64,000 nt of DNA, taken from Ampelocalamus luodianensis. Taxonomy: Eukaryota; Streptophyta; Magnoliopsida; Poales; Poaceae. The notes under the pieces were generated by a model, which saw only the letters and a list, made by a program, of their open reading frames with translations, had not been told where the DNA came from and ran no database searches. Positions within the stretch are counted from its first letter, which is position 1. The number at the start of each line of letters is the position of its first letter. Position numbers and translations under genes: made by a program. Positions 23,957-35,481 of the stretch are shown here, piece by piece. Where the stretch lies: assembly GCA_036346255.1 (NCBI GenBank), contig CM070627.1, positions 32,696,143 to 32,760,142 on the forward strand, given 5' to 3'.

Positions 23957-24807
23957 TGATGAGGACATCAACCCTTTGGATACGAGCGCTACTCCATGCC
24001 ATGGTACAAGGAAGGTTTCCATGTCACTTTGTGTCCAAACAAAGCAAGAGTTCAAGTTGGACACGTTCTGGAATCCAGTTTAGCTTCCGGAGATAGTCCT
24101 GACTTCAAACAGGCATAACTTTCGCATACGAACTCCGTTTGAGGTCCACGAGTAATTGATTGAAAGCTTATCTCGTCCTCTTTCAAATGGATCTGGCCAC
24201 ACCTCCAAACTCCTACTGTGCACGCTGCAATTATCGAAAGAAGGTGCTGCATCACCTATTTGGGTCAAATTGGGCTTTGTAACCTATTTGAGCCGACCAC
24301 CTCCTTGGCCACCCCCTTGGGCCGCACTATTCATAGTCGTACTGTTTACATAAATAGTACCATAAATAGTACCGCCCCCTTAGCTCTTGGATATGTGCGG
24401 CTCCCCCTCCCCTATATAAGGAGGCCGCACCTCTAGTTTTCCTTGGATTTTGTTTAGTTAAAAGTTAGCTTCTATGCAACTTTGTGTATTGGCTTGTGTC
24501 AACTAGACCAACCATAATACCGCTTCGGAATCCCAATTTATCAAGTATTTCATTCATATTCGCAATTTCAGATTGCTTATTTATCTTGTTCTTGCATGCT
24601 TCTTCGGTGTATGCAAGAATCGATCTTCGTGATCAGGTCAACCGGGTATTCGTGCATGGTTGATAACAACTTGTCGAGCAGTTCAGCGATTACGTGGTTT
24701 CGGGCCTTGCGTGTTCGTAGCCGGGATCGTGAGAGTTGAGCGACGCCTACCGAACTTATCGTTCTCATCGAAAGATCGGACCAACAATCGGATCTTCAGG
24801 TTCATCA
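23957..24807 (+). mobile_element. 5' LTR of non-autonomous LTR retrotransposon (851 bp)
   Basis: TGATGAGGACATCA start and GGTTCATCA end (inverted TGATG/CATCA termini); TATATAAG at 24413-24420. Matches the 27692-28543 LTR closely. The target repeat ATACG precedes it (23952-23956). It contains a CATAACTTTCGCATACGAACTCCGTTT-type segment near 24114. Confidence 0.93.
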
Positions 24808-24809
24808 AG

Positions 24810-24821
24810 TGGTATCAGAGC
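24810..24821 (+). other. Primer-binding site, initiator-Met tRNA type
   Basis: TGGTATCAGAGC two bases after the 5' LTR, the common plant retroelement primer site complementary to the initiator methionine tRNA 3' end. Confidence 0.9.
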
Positions 24822-26375
24822 AACAGTTATTCGGTGAGAAATCAGTACCCTTAGTAGTAGATTTGTTTTTCATACCTAGAGTCCAGAAAATTGCCCCAAA
24901 AATTTTCGCATCTATCATCCATATCGAACCAATCTGAGCCATTGCAATTTTTCTTTCAGTTTTTGTTCGTTGAATCATTGGTTGCATTGTCATGTTCAAG
25001 TTGTTGATTGCTAGTTTAGTTAGAGTCTAGTTCATCGTTGTCTAGTTTGCATTTCGTGTTTTCCTTCGTGTCGCTTGATCGCTCTTTCAGGGTTCTTAGT
25101 TTTTGCATCTAAAACAGAAATTCGTGGGTTAGAACTCCTCTAATCCGCACCAAAAATAGAAAATTCGTATTGTTGTTAATCCAAAAACAAGAGAGATGAT
25201 TGCTGTGATCTTTTGGGAGAGTTGGTGTTATTTGCGACTTGCGACAAATCCTAGGGTCGGCCAAATAGTAGAAGGAGAAAGAGGCAACCGCAAAAACAAA
25301 AGCCGCGATAGAAAAAATAAGAAGACACCTTCAGTAAGTTTGGCCTATGGAATCAAAAGATATAGTTGTTTCAAGATTGAACACGAGTCGGTTTCGAGTC
25401 CGAGTAGTATTCCGTTTTCGAGACACCTTCAGTAAAACGGACATAACTTTTGCATACGGTGTCCGTTTTTTACGTTCTTGTGTTCATTTCGAAGCTAATG
25501 ACAAGGCGCATCTTTTCTACCTAAGCCACTAGTTGCCCTCCAGGTGCCCCAAAATCGGCCATCTTCAACCCCGAATTCGCGTCGCAAGTTTTCGATTTCT
25601 GTTTTTGCCGTTTCCTTCGATCTTCCTTTCGGAATTTGGAGTTCGCCTCAATTGGAAAGTTGTAGATCTCGTCGAAACCTTTTAGAAGAGCATATATAAG
25701 CCATATAAAACTCTGATTTTTCATAGTTTGAGACTAGCTATTGTTTCTGCTCAATCTAGAGGGTTGTTTGCATTCTACCGATATTGTTGTCTTTTGTGCT
25801 CTACTCGTGTGAACAAATCTTGTGCCCTTTATAGAAGTTTGAGTAGTTGGCTAGCGTCTCTCCTATCACTTGTTGTGAGGCTTTCCCTTGCTTGCATCAA
25901 GTCACATTGATCGTTGCGTGTGCGAACATACACTTCTCTGCATAGGGCTTTGATTAGCTAGCTTTGATTAGGCTAGGATCAGTAACATTGGCTAGTACTT
26001 TGAACAATCTTTCAACTTGCATTAACTGATTTGATTATTGCTGATCCTTGCTACCATATTGAAGCCTTCCAAGCTCCACTTCCTACTAACTCAGCAGGTG
26101 TTGTTCCTCGCAATCGTTGGGCTAATCGCGAGTGAGAGTATCACGAACCAGCCACCAGTTGTACCACTTCCTTACGACATTGGTAAGAACTTGGTATAAG
26201 CTGGAGTGTGAGTGACTTGAGTTGAACCTCCAGATCCTAGTAGTTGATAGGAACATATACTTGCGATTTGTTCTTTGTTTTTCTACTAACAATGTCAGGT
26301 TGGTTGAATTTGGTAGATTACGATGTCATCGCAGGCAGATTTGAGCTAAAAGGGAAATAACTACTTGCATACATA

Positions 26376-27116
26376 TTGTCACTCACTGCTAAGAGTACGT
26401 CATTGGACTACTTTCTATGGGTTACTATGTTGGAAAGCTATTTGGAAAGACAGGACCTTGATCCTTATGAGAAGATGACCATGGCAAGGACGGCACTAAT
26501 CGGTGATGTTCAACATTGGTGGTCGAATTTAGAGTACCACTTCATGTACACATGGGAGCAGATGAAAAAGAAATTACAACGTCGATTTGTACCTCCACCA
26601 ACCACAGTCACAAGCGAGGTGCGACCTAAGGTAACTGAAAATGCTAAAATTGTTTTGGCTCCTACTCCATCTCTAGATACCGCCGAGACGCTTGAAGAGA
26701 TGAACGATGATCTGGCACATCTTATGCCATTAGAGGAGAAGCTTGAGGTACCTACATTAGCTGATGAGGACGATAATGACAAAGGTACTGATTTAATGCT
26801 ACAGCAAGACATAGAGCAACCTTGTGAGTATATACCTGCTGTAGTAGTGCAATCTTTTGATATTCCTTGTGTTGACTTGAACGAACCATGTGCCAATCTG
26901 AACTCTTATAATTTTGCACATGTCGAATTAATTACATATAAGGAAGTACTAGATAGAATATCCCCTACTGATGCTTTGTACTATATCATGATTAAAGATC
27001 CAATTAGTTTAGAATGTGCTATGGAGAAAGTTTCTAAACTTTCATCGCTAAATTCTCTTTCTAGCACCTACACCTACTATTTTAAATTAATGGGAGATTA
27101 TGGTGTAGGCAGTTAA
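26376..27116 (+). CDS. Gag-like protein of non-autonomous LTR element
   Basis: A 246-codon uninterrupted frame. Residues of about 10-75 resemble the retrotransposon gag domain: DYFLWVTMLESYLERQDLDP, MTMARTALIGDVQHWWSNLE and WEQMKKKLQRRFVPP, with the typical WxxM, ALxGxAxxWW and FxPP spacing. The C-terminal two thirds are acidic and unrecognised; no CCHC knuckle is seen. The upstream ATG is not certain, as the domain may begin further left in a broken frame. It probably supplies capsid for an element lacking pol, or is a relic still open by chance; expression is unknown. Confidence 0.7.
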   Translation: MSLTAKSTSLDYFLWVTMLESYLERQDLDPYEKMTMARTALIGDVQHWWSNLEYHFMYTWEQMKKKLQRRFVPPPTTVTSEVRPKVTENAKIVLAPTPSLDTAETLEEMNDDLAHLMPLEEKLEVPTLADEDDNDKGTDLMLQQDIEQPCEYIPAVVVQSFDIPCVDLNEPCANLNSYNFAHVELITYKEVLDRISPTDALYYIMIKDPISLECAMEKVSKLSSLNSLSSTYTYYFKLMGDYGVGS

Positions 27117-27691
27117 TTTCTGGTATATCGAATATGCATAACTTGTGATCACATGAATGATTTGAAACTTGCTGTTTTGGACAATAATTCTTGTGTGCTG
27201 AATCCTGTTCAATATGAGAGAAAAATAAAATTTAATACTCATCCAATGCCTATGTGTTTACCTTTTATTGCACCATCTAGTATGGACAATCTGAATAAAG
27301 GTGTTGAACTATGAAAGAACTTACAAATCTTTTCACCCTTGTTAGAAGAATTTTCTATTGCTCAATTGAAATATGATTATATAAATGACTTGTGCTCTTT
27401 GAATTCAATTATTGTGCTGCCCTTTCACAGAGCAATGAATAACTCCACTATATACTTCACTTATACTTGCAAATTGAGTTACAAACTGACTGTTATGAGA
27501 AAATATACCTTTGCTGATTTGATGCATGCACAATCACCTGTAATTTCCAAAACTCTCTCTATTTCTTTTCCACTTGTTGTTGCTAACATTTTGCAGAAAG
27601 ATGAGCATGCATTGCTACAAGTTTTGAAGCTTTTCTTGGAATTGGAGGATGAACTTGAGTCGAGGACGACTCAAATGCAAGAAGGGGAGGA

Positions 27692-28543
27692 CAATGAGGA
27701 CATCAATCCTCTAGATACGAGCGCTACTCCATGCCATGGTACAAGGAAGGTTTCCATGTCACTTTGTATCCAAGCAAAGCAAGAGTTCAAGTTGGACACG
27801 TTCTGGAATCCAGTTCGGCCTCCGGAGACAGCCTGACTTCAAACATGCATAACTTTCGCATACGAACTCCGTTTGAGGTCCACGAGTACTTGATTGAAAG
27901 CTTATCTCATCCTCTTTCAAACGGATCTGGCTTCACCTCCAAATTCTTTATGTGCATGCTGCAATCATCGAAAGAAAGTGTCGCATCACCTATTTGGGTC
28001 AAATTGGGCTTTGTAATCTATTTGAGCCGGCCACCTCCTTGGTCACCCCTCTTGGGCCACACTATTCATGGCTGTACTGTTTATATGAATAATACCATGA
28101 ATAGTACCACCCATTAGCTCTTGGATATGTGCGCTCCCCTCCCCTATATAAGAAGGCCGCACTCCTGTAGTTTTCCTTGGATTTTCTTTAGTTAAAAGTT
28201 AGCTTCTATGCAACTTCGTGTATTGGCTTGTGTCGACTAGACCAACCATAATACTGCTTTGAAATCTCAATTTATCAAGTATTTCATTCATATTCGCAAT
28301 TTCGGATTGCTTATTTATCTTGTTCTTACGTGCTTCTTCGGTGTATGCAGGAATCGATCTTCGTGATCAGGTCAACCGGGTATTCGTGCATGGTTGATAA
28401 TGACTTGTCAAGCAGTTCAGCGATTGAGTAGTTTCGGGCCTTGCGTGTTCGTAGCTAGGATCGTGAGAGTTGAGAGCGACGCCTACCAAACTTATCGTTC
28501 TCATCGAATGATCGGGCCAACAATTGGACCTTCGGGTTCATCA
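27692..28543 (+). mobile_element. 3' LTR of non-autonomous LTR retrotransposon (852 bp)
   Basis: Mirrors 23957-24807; TATATAAG at 28145-28152. It ends GGTTCATCA and is followed by ATACG (28544-28548), the perfect 5-bp target repeat of the 5' side. The LTRs differ at a modest number of sites by eye, so the insertion is old but not ancient. Confidence 0.93.
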
Positions 28544-28548
28544 ATACG

Positions 28549-28975
28549 TGTGGCCTGTAGGATGTTGGTTATGTGGGCTATCCTTTTACTTGGAATAATA
28601 GAAGGGAGGGAGACGACAATGTCCAAGTCCGTTTGGACAGAGCAACGTGGATGGCCTCGTTGCTCGACATGTTTTAGACTACCTCGGTGGATCATGTACC
28701 AACCAAGGAGTCGGATCATGATGTTGTGCTAATTAGCATGGAGGTGCATGGCATAAAGGGGGAAACCACTAACGGGAGGGGTTTCCAATTTGAGATGTGG
28801 ACAACACATGATGATTACGATAGAATGGTGGAGGAAGCTTGGCAGGAGGGAGCGAATTGCGATGGAGGGGCATGTGCGGTGTGGCAGAGGCTGAACCTAG
28901 TATCGAGCCATATGGAGGAGTGGAGTAGGAATGTTTTTGGTTTAGTTAGAAAAGAGATCAAGCATCTATGGGCTC
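28549..28975 (+). pseudogene. LINE ORF2 endonuclease, C-terminal part
   Basis: Frames include VGYVGYPFTWNNRREGDDNVQVRLDR-type sequence (GYPxTWxNxR and LDR motifs of LINE endonucleases) and SDHDVVLISM, followed by FEMWTTHDDYDRMVEEAWQEG. Stops and frame changes are present. It ends at an incoming copia-type LTR at 28976. Confidence 0.85.
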
Positions 28976-29700
28976 TGTTGGACTAGAACGATGAATAGAG
29001 GGGTGAGAGGGTGAATAGGAGCAACTACTCTTTTTCGACACTGACGGTATTCAACTCCTTCTTCACTCTAGTAGCTATGAAAGCTATGAAGATTAGAGAA
29101 CAAGCACAGCACAAGTCTTGTGTTGAAACTGAGAATCCCCAAGGCAAAAAGCCCTCACAGCCGGTCTAACCGTCTGGATGGCCAGTCTGACCACGCCAGT
29201 TTGACTGCTGGTGACTAGCGGTCTGACTGTTGACTACAGGAACTATAGCTTGAAAAGGTCACAAAATGACCTAACTTTCAAATTCGTGATTCAAATCCCC
29301 TAAGATTTCAACCATACCTCATCGAAGGTCATGAACTTATTCCAATCGACGATCGAGATGATCAAAGCCAAGGTTCCACAAATTTCTTGGATGAGGTCAA
29401 GAAGGCACAAGAATCAAGGAATTTTGAACTTTGATCTAAAAACTTGCTCGTGGGTGGATGATGGTCAAAATGACCCTAGATGGATTCTCACATGTCCTAA
29501 CAAGCTAGATCACAACAAAAGACCCAAGGAAACCAAAGGTACACACAAAATCCTAAAGTCATCAAAGAGTGAGCAAGAACAAGAGAGAACTCATCTTGAG
29601 GCAAGCCTTGCTCAGATTGATTCAAGAAATTGTTAGTTTAGAGACACTCCACTGTGGAGGACAAAAGCTCAACACTTGAGTACTCAATCAATCCATCTCC
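28976..29700 (+). mobile_element. Copia-type LTR, 5' fragment
   Basis: It begins TGTTGGACTAGAACGATG, complementary to the LTR end GGTCCAACA seen at about 40016-40023, and contains GGTCTGACC-type words (29160-29230). The right boundary is approximate; LINE RT sequence resumes at about 29701. About 200 codons of LINE ORF2 are missing across this junction. Confidence 0.6.
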
Positions 29701-30436
29701 ATCTGATTCGAAGGTGCAAAGTCCTGAATTGTTCACTCAATTCAGGCCTATTAGCTTGTGCAATGTTTTATACAAGATTGCATCGAAGGTGTTGGTGAAC
29801 AGGTTGAAGACCTGTCGGTCCTAATCTCTGAGGAACAAAGCATTTTTGTCCTAGGAAGACTAATTATGGAAAATGTCTTTGTCGCCTATGAGTGCATACA
29901 CTCTTTAAAGCATTGGAAAAGGAAAACACCGCATTGTGTGGTCAAGCTCAATATGATGAAGCCATATGATCGTGTTGAATGGTCTTTTCTTGAACAAGCT
30001 TTATGATGTTTGGGTTTCTCAGGAGGATGGATCCATATGGTGATGAGGTGTGTCCGAACGGTCTCTTTCGCGGTGAAGTTAAATGGGGGCATGTATGATA
30101 AAGATCTAGGGCTCCCGACCAGAGTTGGAAGATAAAACAAATGGTGTTTTCAAACATATCAGGAAGAGGGTGTGGGGGAAGGTGCATGGCCAGAAATGCC
30201 AAGGTTTATCTAAGGCGGGAAAGGAGGTGTTGGATAAATCGGTGCTGCAAGCGGTCTCTACTTACACTGTGAGTGTCTTCCAATTCGCTAAGTCCTTTTG
30301 CACACAGTTGGTTTCAGTTTCATCAAACTTTTGGTGGGGTGCAAAGGATGGGGAATGCAAGGTGCACTGGATTGGCTGGCCTAAAATGTGTTTGTGTGGA
30401 GACCTTGTTTATGGTCCTAAGCTTTGTGTTGAATAA
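29701..30436 (+). pseudogene. LINE ORF2 reverse transcriptase with internal deletion
   Basis: FTQFRPISLCNVLYKIASKVLVNRLK-type sequence (RT motif region) and VVKLNMMKPYDRVEWSFLEQAL (first catalytic-Asp region, KxDMxKAYDRVEW-like with D changed to N) are followed by GGWIHMVMRCVRT. At about 30120 the sequence jumps directly to the post-catalytic region (WGKVHGQKC, SKAGKEVLDKSVLQAVSTYT, SNFWWGAKDG). The F/YADD catalytic block is deleted, so the enzyme is dead. Confidence 0.85.
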
Positions 30437-31389
30437 TTGGTATCGGTGTCAAGGTGTTTGGAGAGAAACCCCTTGGTTTAGCAAATTGTCGGATTTGCTG
30501 TCAGAGTGCCGGTGGTCTGATCGGTTGAGGTCGGACGGTTTGACTGGCCATGGGTGGCGATCAGACCGGTAGTGTGAGCTCGGGTGAGCTTTTGAGTATT
30601 GTACACCAACCGCATGTGTGAAAGTGTTTGAGAGTTTGTTTACACCAGGTATCATTGAAAATGAAGACTTGATGCGAAACTAGATACAATTTTGCTGAAA
30701 GTCCAGAAAGGGTATGTTTAGGATTTGGGAAGTGGTCTGACAGGCCGTTGGTTGGTGGTTAGACCGGTGGGCAGTTTGACTGGTCAAGGCAGACGGTTAG
30801 ACCAGAGGCTGGTGGTCAGACTTGTCGAGGGCCAGCGGTCTGACCAGCCATGACTGTTTAGGCACAGTGATATGTGCTGAACTTTGAGGGTTGGTCCTTG
30901 GAACTTGGGTTTAGTGCATATATTTGTATTATACTCTTATGGACTAATGTGGGTCAAGTTGCGAAGAACTTGTGCTTGAAAACAGTTGTTTGGTCTATTG
31001 TTGTGCAGGCGGTTTGGAGTCAACTATGGTCAATGGTGAGGAGGACCGGGACTTGGTTAGGAGAACTAAGATCCAGAACAGTTATAGATGCCAGGTGAGA
31101 TGGTAGGACTCAAGCAAGGTACAAGATGAACAAGAACCATGAAAGACAAAATTTGAGCAACAACCTTTTGAGGCAAAGTGATGCTTCCGAGAGTGAAGCC
31201 TTCAAGGTATGTCTTCTTGATTCATCAATTGTGTCAATTGATGATTTTGTGTGTCGTGCGGTGTTACATGAAGGTTTTGTTGTTGGTGATGGTTGTAGGA
31301 CTCCAGAGTTACAACATGGTGAGGCGGAAGGGATCGGGACTTAGCTAGGGGAGCTGAGGTCCAGAATGATCAAGGTGCCACCAAAATAT
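30437..31389 (+). mobile_element. Copia-type LTR, internal fragment
   Basis: Homologous to about 37650-38500, including multiple GGTCTGACC words (30505-30570, 30730-30860) and a GAGGACCGGGACTTGG repeat unit (31039 and again near 31320). Both ends are truncated; the left junction is with LINE RT and the right with a gypsy LTR. Confidence 0.65.
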
Positions 31390-34300
31390 TGTAACATCCT
31401 AAATTTCATTTGTGGTTAAAAATAAAATTTAATTATTTCTCTTGAATTTTCTATATTTTAAAAAGGTTTTCCTCTATTATTTTGAAGCAAAAATAAATTT
31501 ATTTGCAAAGCTAAATACCAATTTTAAGTTGAAAATATTCTCTTTAAGTCCAAAATAACTCAAAAATTTCTGTGAATTTTTCATATTTTTTGGACTTTAT
31601 TTGCTATTTTCTAAAAGCCTAATTGAATTATCTCAATTTCTGAAATTTCAAAAGTCCCAAAAAATCCGTATTTTGCCCTTCGGGATGAATCTCTCCTGGC
31701 CCACCGCCTTTTCCCTGTTTCTTTCTCGTGCCCGACCCATTTTTCTCGACCCGCTCCACCCGTGCCAGCCTACTCTCTCCAACCTCCCTCTCTCACCGCC
31801 ATGTGGGCCCCAGCCGCCAACCCCCCTCTCTCTCTCTCCCAATGCCATCGGGGGCCACTCGTCAGCCCCTCTTCTTCCCTTTCCTTTCTTCCTCCTTGCG
31901 ACACCGCCCGCCACTGCCATTGACGCATGCGCAAAGCTTTCCAAAATCATACGATTACACTTGGATTTCCCCGCGATTTCGCCGCCATTACTACCCCCGA
32001 TCCCTACCGCATCCGTTTCGGTGATTTACCCTTCCTTTTTCGCCCCCAATCCCCCATTTCTGTCGCCACTCCGGCTCGGCCGCCTTGCGCCGCACGCCCC
32101 TCGCCCTATAAAAGGGAGCCCGGTTCCGCAATTGTTCCCTTATCCCACCCCCGCAACCCATTGTGCTTCTCCCCTCCTCTCGCCATCGGAAATCGAAGTT
32201 GAAGATTGCTGGTCGAACGCCTTTCCGCCGCTGTCAATGATGCTTCGCCGCCATCTTCACCGCCATTAGCCTCGTCGTCTCGCATTCCACACCAGGTGCC
32301 ACGATGTCGCCAGAGGACCGTCGGAACATCGCCGCCACCATCAATCGAATCTCCCCACCGCCTTCTTCCTCATCGCTGGCCACCTCGTCGCGTCTCCCCT
32401 CACTCTCCTCTATCGTTTGGTACCCTCACCGACCGTCGCCGTGGCGCGTAGCGCTGGCGACCACCTTGCCCCGAGCATCGGCATGACATGGCTGCCACGT
32501 GGCACCACCTGGCAGCCACGTGTGTGCCATGTCACTCCTCTCGCCCATGTCAGCGCCTACATGACCGCTTGCGCCAGCGCCTGCGTGGCCCACACTACTA
32601 TTTTGCAAGCTTGGTCCACCATGGACCGGGCATCCTCATGGACCCAGTACATGGACTAAGGGCCCACTTGTCAGTGAGTAAATAGGATTTCCCGAAGAAA
32701 AATAATTCTGCCGATAAAGAAATTCAGATGTAGATGTCATGCCTACAACATAATTAGATTTTCCTTTACCAAAATAACTCATTAATTCCATAAATTGAAT
32801 TTAGGGAATTTCTTTAGGATTTATTTGTTGAGGACTTAATCTCCTTCGTACAAGCTCCGATTTTAGTTATTAAATTTTTTAAATTCATCTAAAATCAATA
32901 TCTAACTATCTATACTAAAATTATTTAATTTGGAGTTCATTCGATGTTTATTATTTGAATTTGGATTGTTTTCGTGTATAGATTTCAACGACTTAGGAGA
33001 GCCCGAGTCATTTGATGATTTAGACGAACAAATATGTGAACAAGGAAAATTATATTATTTGTTCATGTTTAATCCCAATATTTCAAATTACTTAAATTTT
33101 GTCTTAAATTATTTTTTCTTGCTTATTTATATTCCAGTTAATTTACATTCCTATTTTAAATTTCTATTTAATCCCTTTACCTTTGTATAACCAATTTTGA
33201 TATTAAATTAGCTATCCATTGTCACCTTAGTTGAAAATCTAGTTGGTACAATAGTATGAACCAGAACACATTGGAGAACTTTAAGCTTAATCAAAGCTTA
33301 GATAAAACATATTGAATTTGGGGAATTTAGCCAAAATGTTCAGCTGTGATTTAAAAATAAGACTATGATATTGTTTTTACCATAGAAATTTTAGAAAATG
33401 ATTTGACATGTAAAATCAAATAAAAACTGGTTTGAACTTGGGCGAACTATATAGTTGGTGGGTGCAAGTTTATGCACGGGCTCAATTCAGTGATTGATCG
33501 AGGCCCAGGGGTTGTTTTGGAGGTCACCCAGTCAATTAAGGACTGATCTGTGAGCTACCAATTGTTAAGCCATAATCGTACTACCACAAATATGGTATAG
33601 GACAGATTTGGCTAATTAAACTAGACTATTTCATCGTAGTTGTGTTATTCAGAGGCGTGGGTGTCATGAAGACCTATTTTTAGTACCCACATGGCACAAG
33701 AGGGTTACCGTTTGGCGTGAAACCTATAGTAGCAAAATCTTAGCGGACATAACTACGTTGAAATAGTGTAGGGTAAAGGTCTTGTGATAGTTGCTTAGTC
33801 GTACGTCTACAAAAGCATGTCTTGGTCGACATGTTAACCAAACTATCTCTTGCGTGTAAAGTTGTACAAACTCTGCAGAGTATTAAACTATTCAAATAGT
33901 CGTGTCCACGGTTATGGACATGTTGAGCAAAGACTTTCGTGGATTAAACTTGGTTTTGTTTTAAAAATAACTTTAAACTCAAATAATTTTGGATAGTTCA
34001 TATAATTGGGGAATTTGGGCAGAAAGTCGGGTGTAAGGGGATTAGTCATTCACCATTTATGTAAGGTTTATCCTACACTCGAGAATTGATGAATAAAAAT
34101 TAAATTTGATTTTAGATATAGGCTAAATTGCTTTGGAACTTAGTAAATATATTTCAAATTGAAAATGTAGATTTATGCAAAACTTAGCAATATAAGCCTT
34201 CCTATGACATAACTGCATGCATTATACTCTGTTATTGGGTGTAACTTGCGAAGTATATTTCTTTGTATTCACCTTTGCTTAATAAATTGTTGATCAGAGG

Positions 34301-34569
34301 AGTACTACAACGACGGTGAGGACTTGGAGGACTAGGCTACGCCCTCAGACGATTGCTTGTGGTGTATCGTGTGGCCTATTTTATTATTTATGCTTTCTGT
34401 CGTACTTTTCTTTTGGCTTCTAGCCATTTTGTAATAAACTTGAAATATTATGAATAAATTATGTATTATAGTTGTGCTATCATCTTTTGTTTGACTGTGT
34501 ACACTAGCTATTCCTAGGCTAATGTGTGAAACACAGAGAATCCGGGATCCTTTACTCTCAGGTTCGACA
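31390..34569 (+). mobile_element. Ty3/gypsy 5' LTR (3180 bp)
   Basis: TGTAACATCCT start and GGTTCGACA end. Followed by a decayed primer site (TGGAATCAAAG at 34574), so this is the 5' LTR of an element rather than a solo LTR. TATAAAAG near 32105. Exon-2-like segment 32982-33044 (donor changed to GAAAAT), exon-3-like segment 34298-34335 after GATCAG. Palindromes 33871-33880 and 33888-33899, second hairpin 33903-33920. Confidence 0.85.
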
Positions 34570-35447
34570 AAGATGGAATCAAAGTCATATCAACTGTAGG
34601 TCGTGTCCTTAGTTAGAATGGACAAAACTATTAAGAACTTATTTTTAAAAACTAAAATATTTTCCTTTCTGGTGTCCTCACTCATCCTTTCTCTTTAAAA
34701 TGGTTACTAATACTTGTCTTTTCAAAAATTGTAGATGGCCGAAGTATCCAGAGTCCTTTCACGTGGTGTGTACACAGGACACTGGGCAGCAGCACTGTAG
34801 AAGATGATGCAACACTTGCAGTTCGGAGAGAGATCCATCTACCAAGGATACAAGTACACGGTGGGAACTCAGGAACGCTGGAGAGTAGAGGTGCTACTTT
34901 ACGCCAAGTCACATGATGACGCGGCGTTCCACATCTTCGGCGTTCCACATCTTCGACGTTCCGATGCTCCGCGACTCCTTTTTCACCAGCATTCAAGACG
35001 CTGCACAGGAGGCGTATCCGCAAGCTACGGCGCATCTACGATTTGCGCGAGCTTTCACTTTTATCCACTCTACTACCCTACCAGCCTACACAACTCTTTT
35101 CCTCCACTAGGAAAGAAGATTTTCCCGACCTAACCAATCAGGTGGAGTTGATAGTTGCGATAGACTATACCTATCAGACCACACTAGATGAGCTGCGCGA
35201 CACCCATATGAAGTTACAGATGGCAGAGGAGGAGTTGGCACTGCTTAAGGCAGGCCACACCGGTTCCTCTGTTCAGAAGGAGTCTTCGGTACCTGCTCCG
35301 AAGAGGCGAAGGACTGGCAACAAGGAGGAGTATCTCAGCCAGTTCCGCATTCAGACCCCTACAGCCTAGACCCTAGGTCTTAGATTCTAGACTTTTACTT
35401 AGTTTTTATTTCCGTTTAGACGAAAATTGTGAGCTGTCTTTTCCTGA
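34570..35447 (+). pseudogene. Gag-like region of a non-autonomous gypsy element
   Basis: From ATG at 34735 a frame reads MAEVSRVLSRGVYTGHWAAAL, then a TAG and LQFGERSIYQGYKYTVGTQERWRVEVLLYAK. After one or two frameshifts near 34940-35100 it continues (TNQVELIVAIDYTYQTTLDEL, KLQMAEEELALLKAG, a likely coiled coil) to a stop at about 35369. From memory this resembles element-associated hypothetical proteins of rice; no pol domain is present. The 3' LTR is absent. Confidence 0.5.
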
Positions 35448-35481
35448 ACCCTATTGCAAGTTCAAGAACTTGCAATAGGGT
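35448..35481. repeat. Perfect 34-bp palindrome
   Basis: Arms ACCCTATTGCAAGTTC and its exact inverse, separated by AA, located exactly where gypsy-derived sequence gives way to LINE sequence. Confidence 0.95.

Larger units (their letters stand above)
24808..27691 (+). mobile_element. Internal region of non-autonomous LTR element
   Basis: About 2.9 kb between the two LTRs. It opens with a primer-binding site and contains one gag-like reading frame (26376-27116). The rest, including a 27339-27836 frame that runs into the 3' LTR, shows no protease, RT, RNase H or integrase motif. The element would depend on enzymes from a related autonomous element. Polypurine run GAAGGGGAGG at 27681-27690. Confidence 0.85.

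Noticed and set aside
26510..26896. 128-codon minus-strand frame
   Set aside because: Shadow of the gag-like frame on the plus strand.
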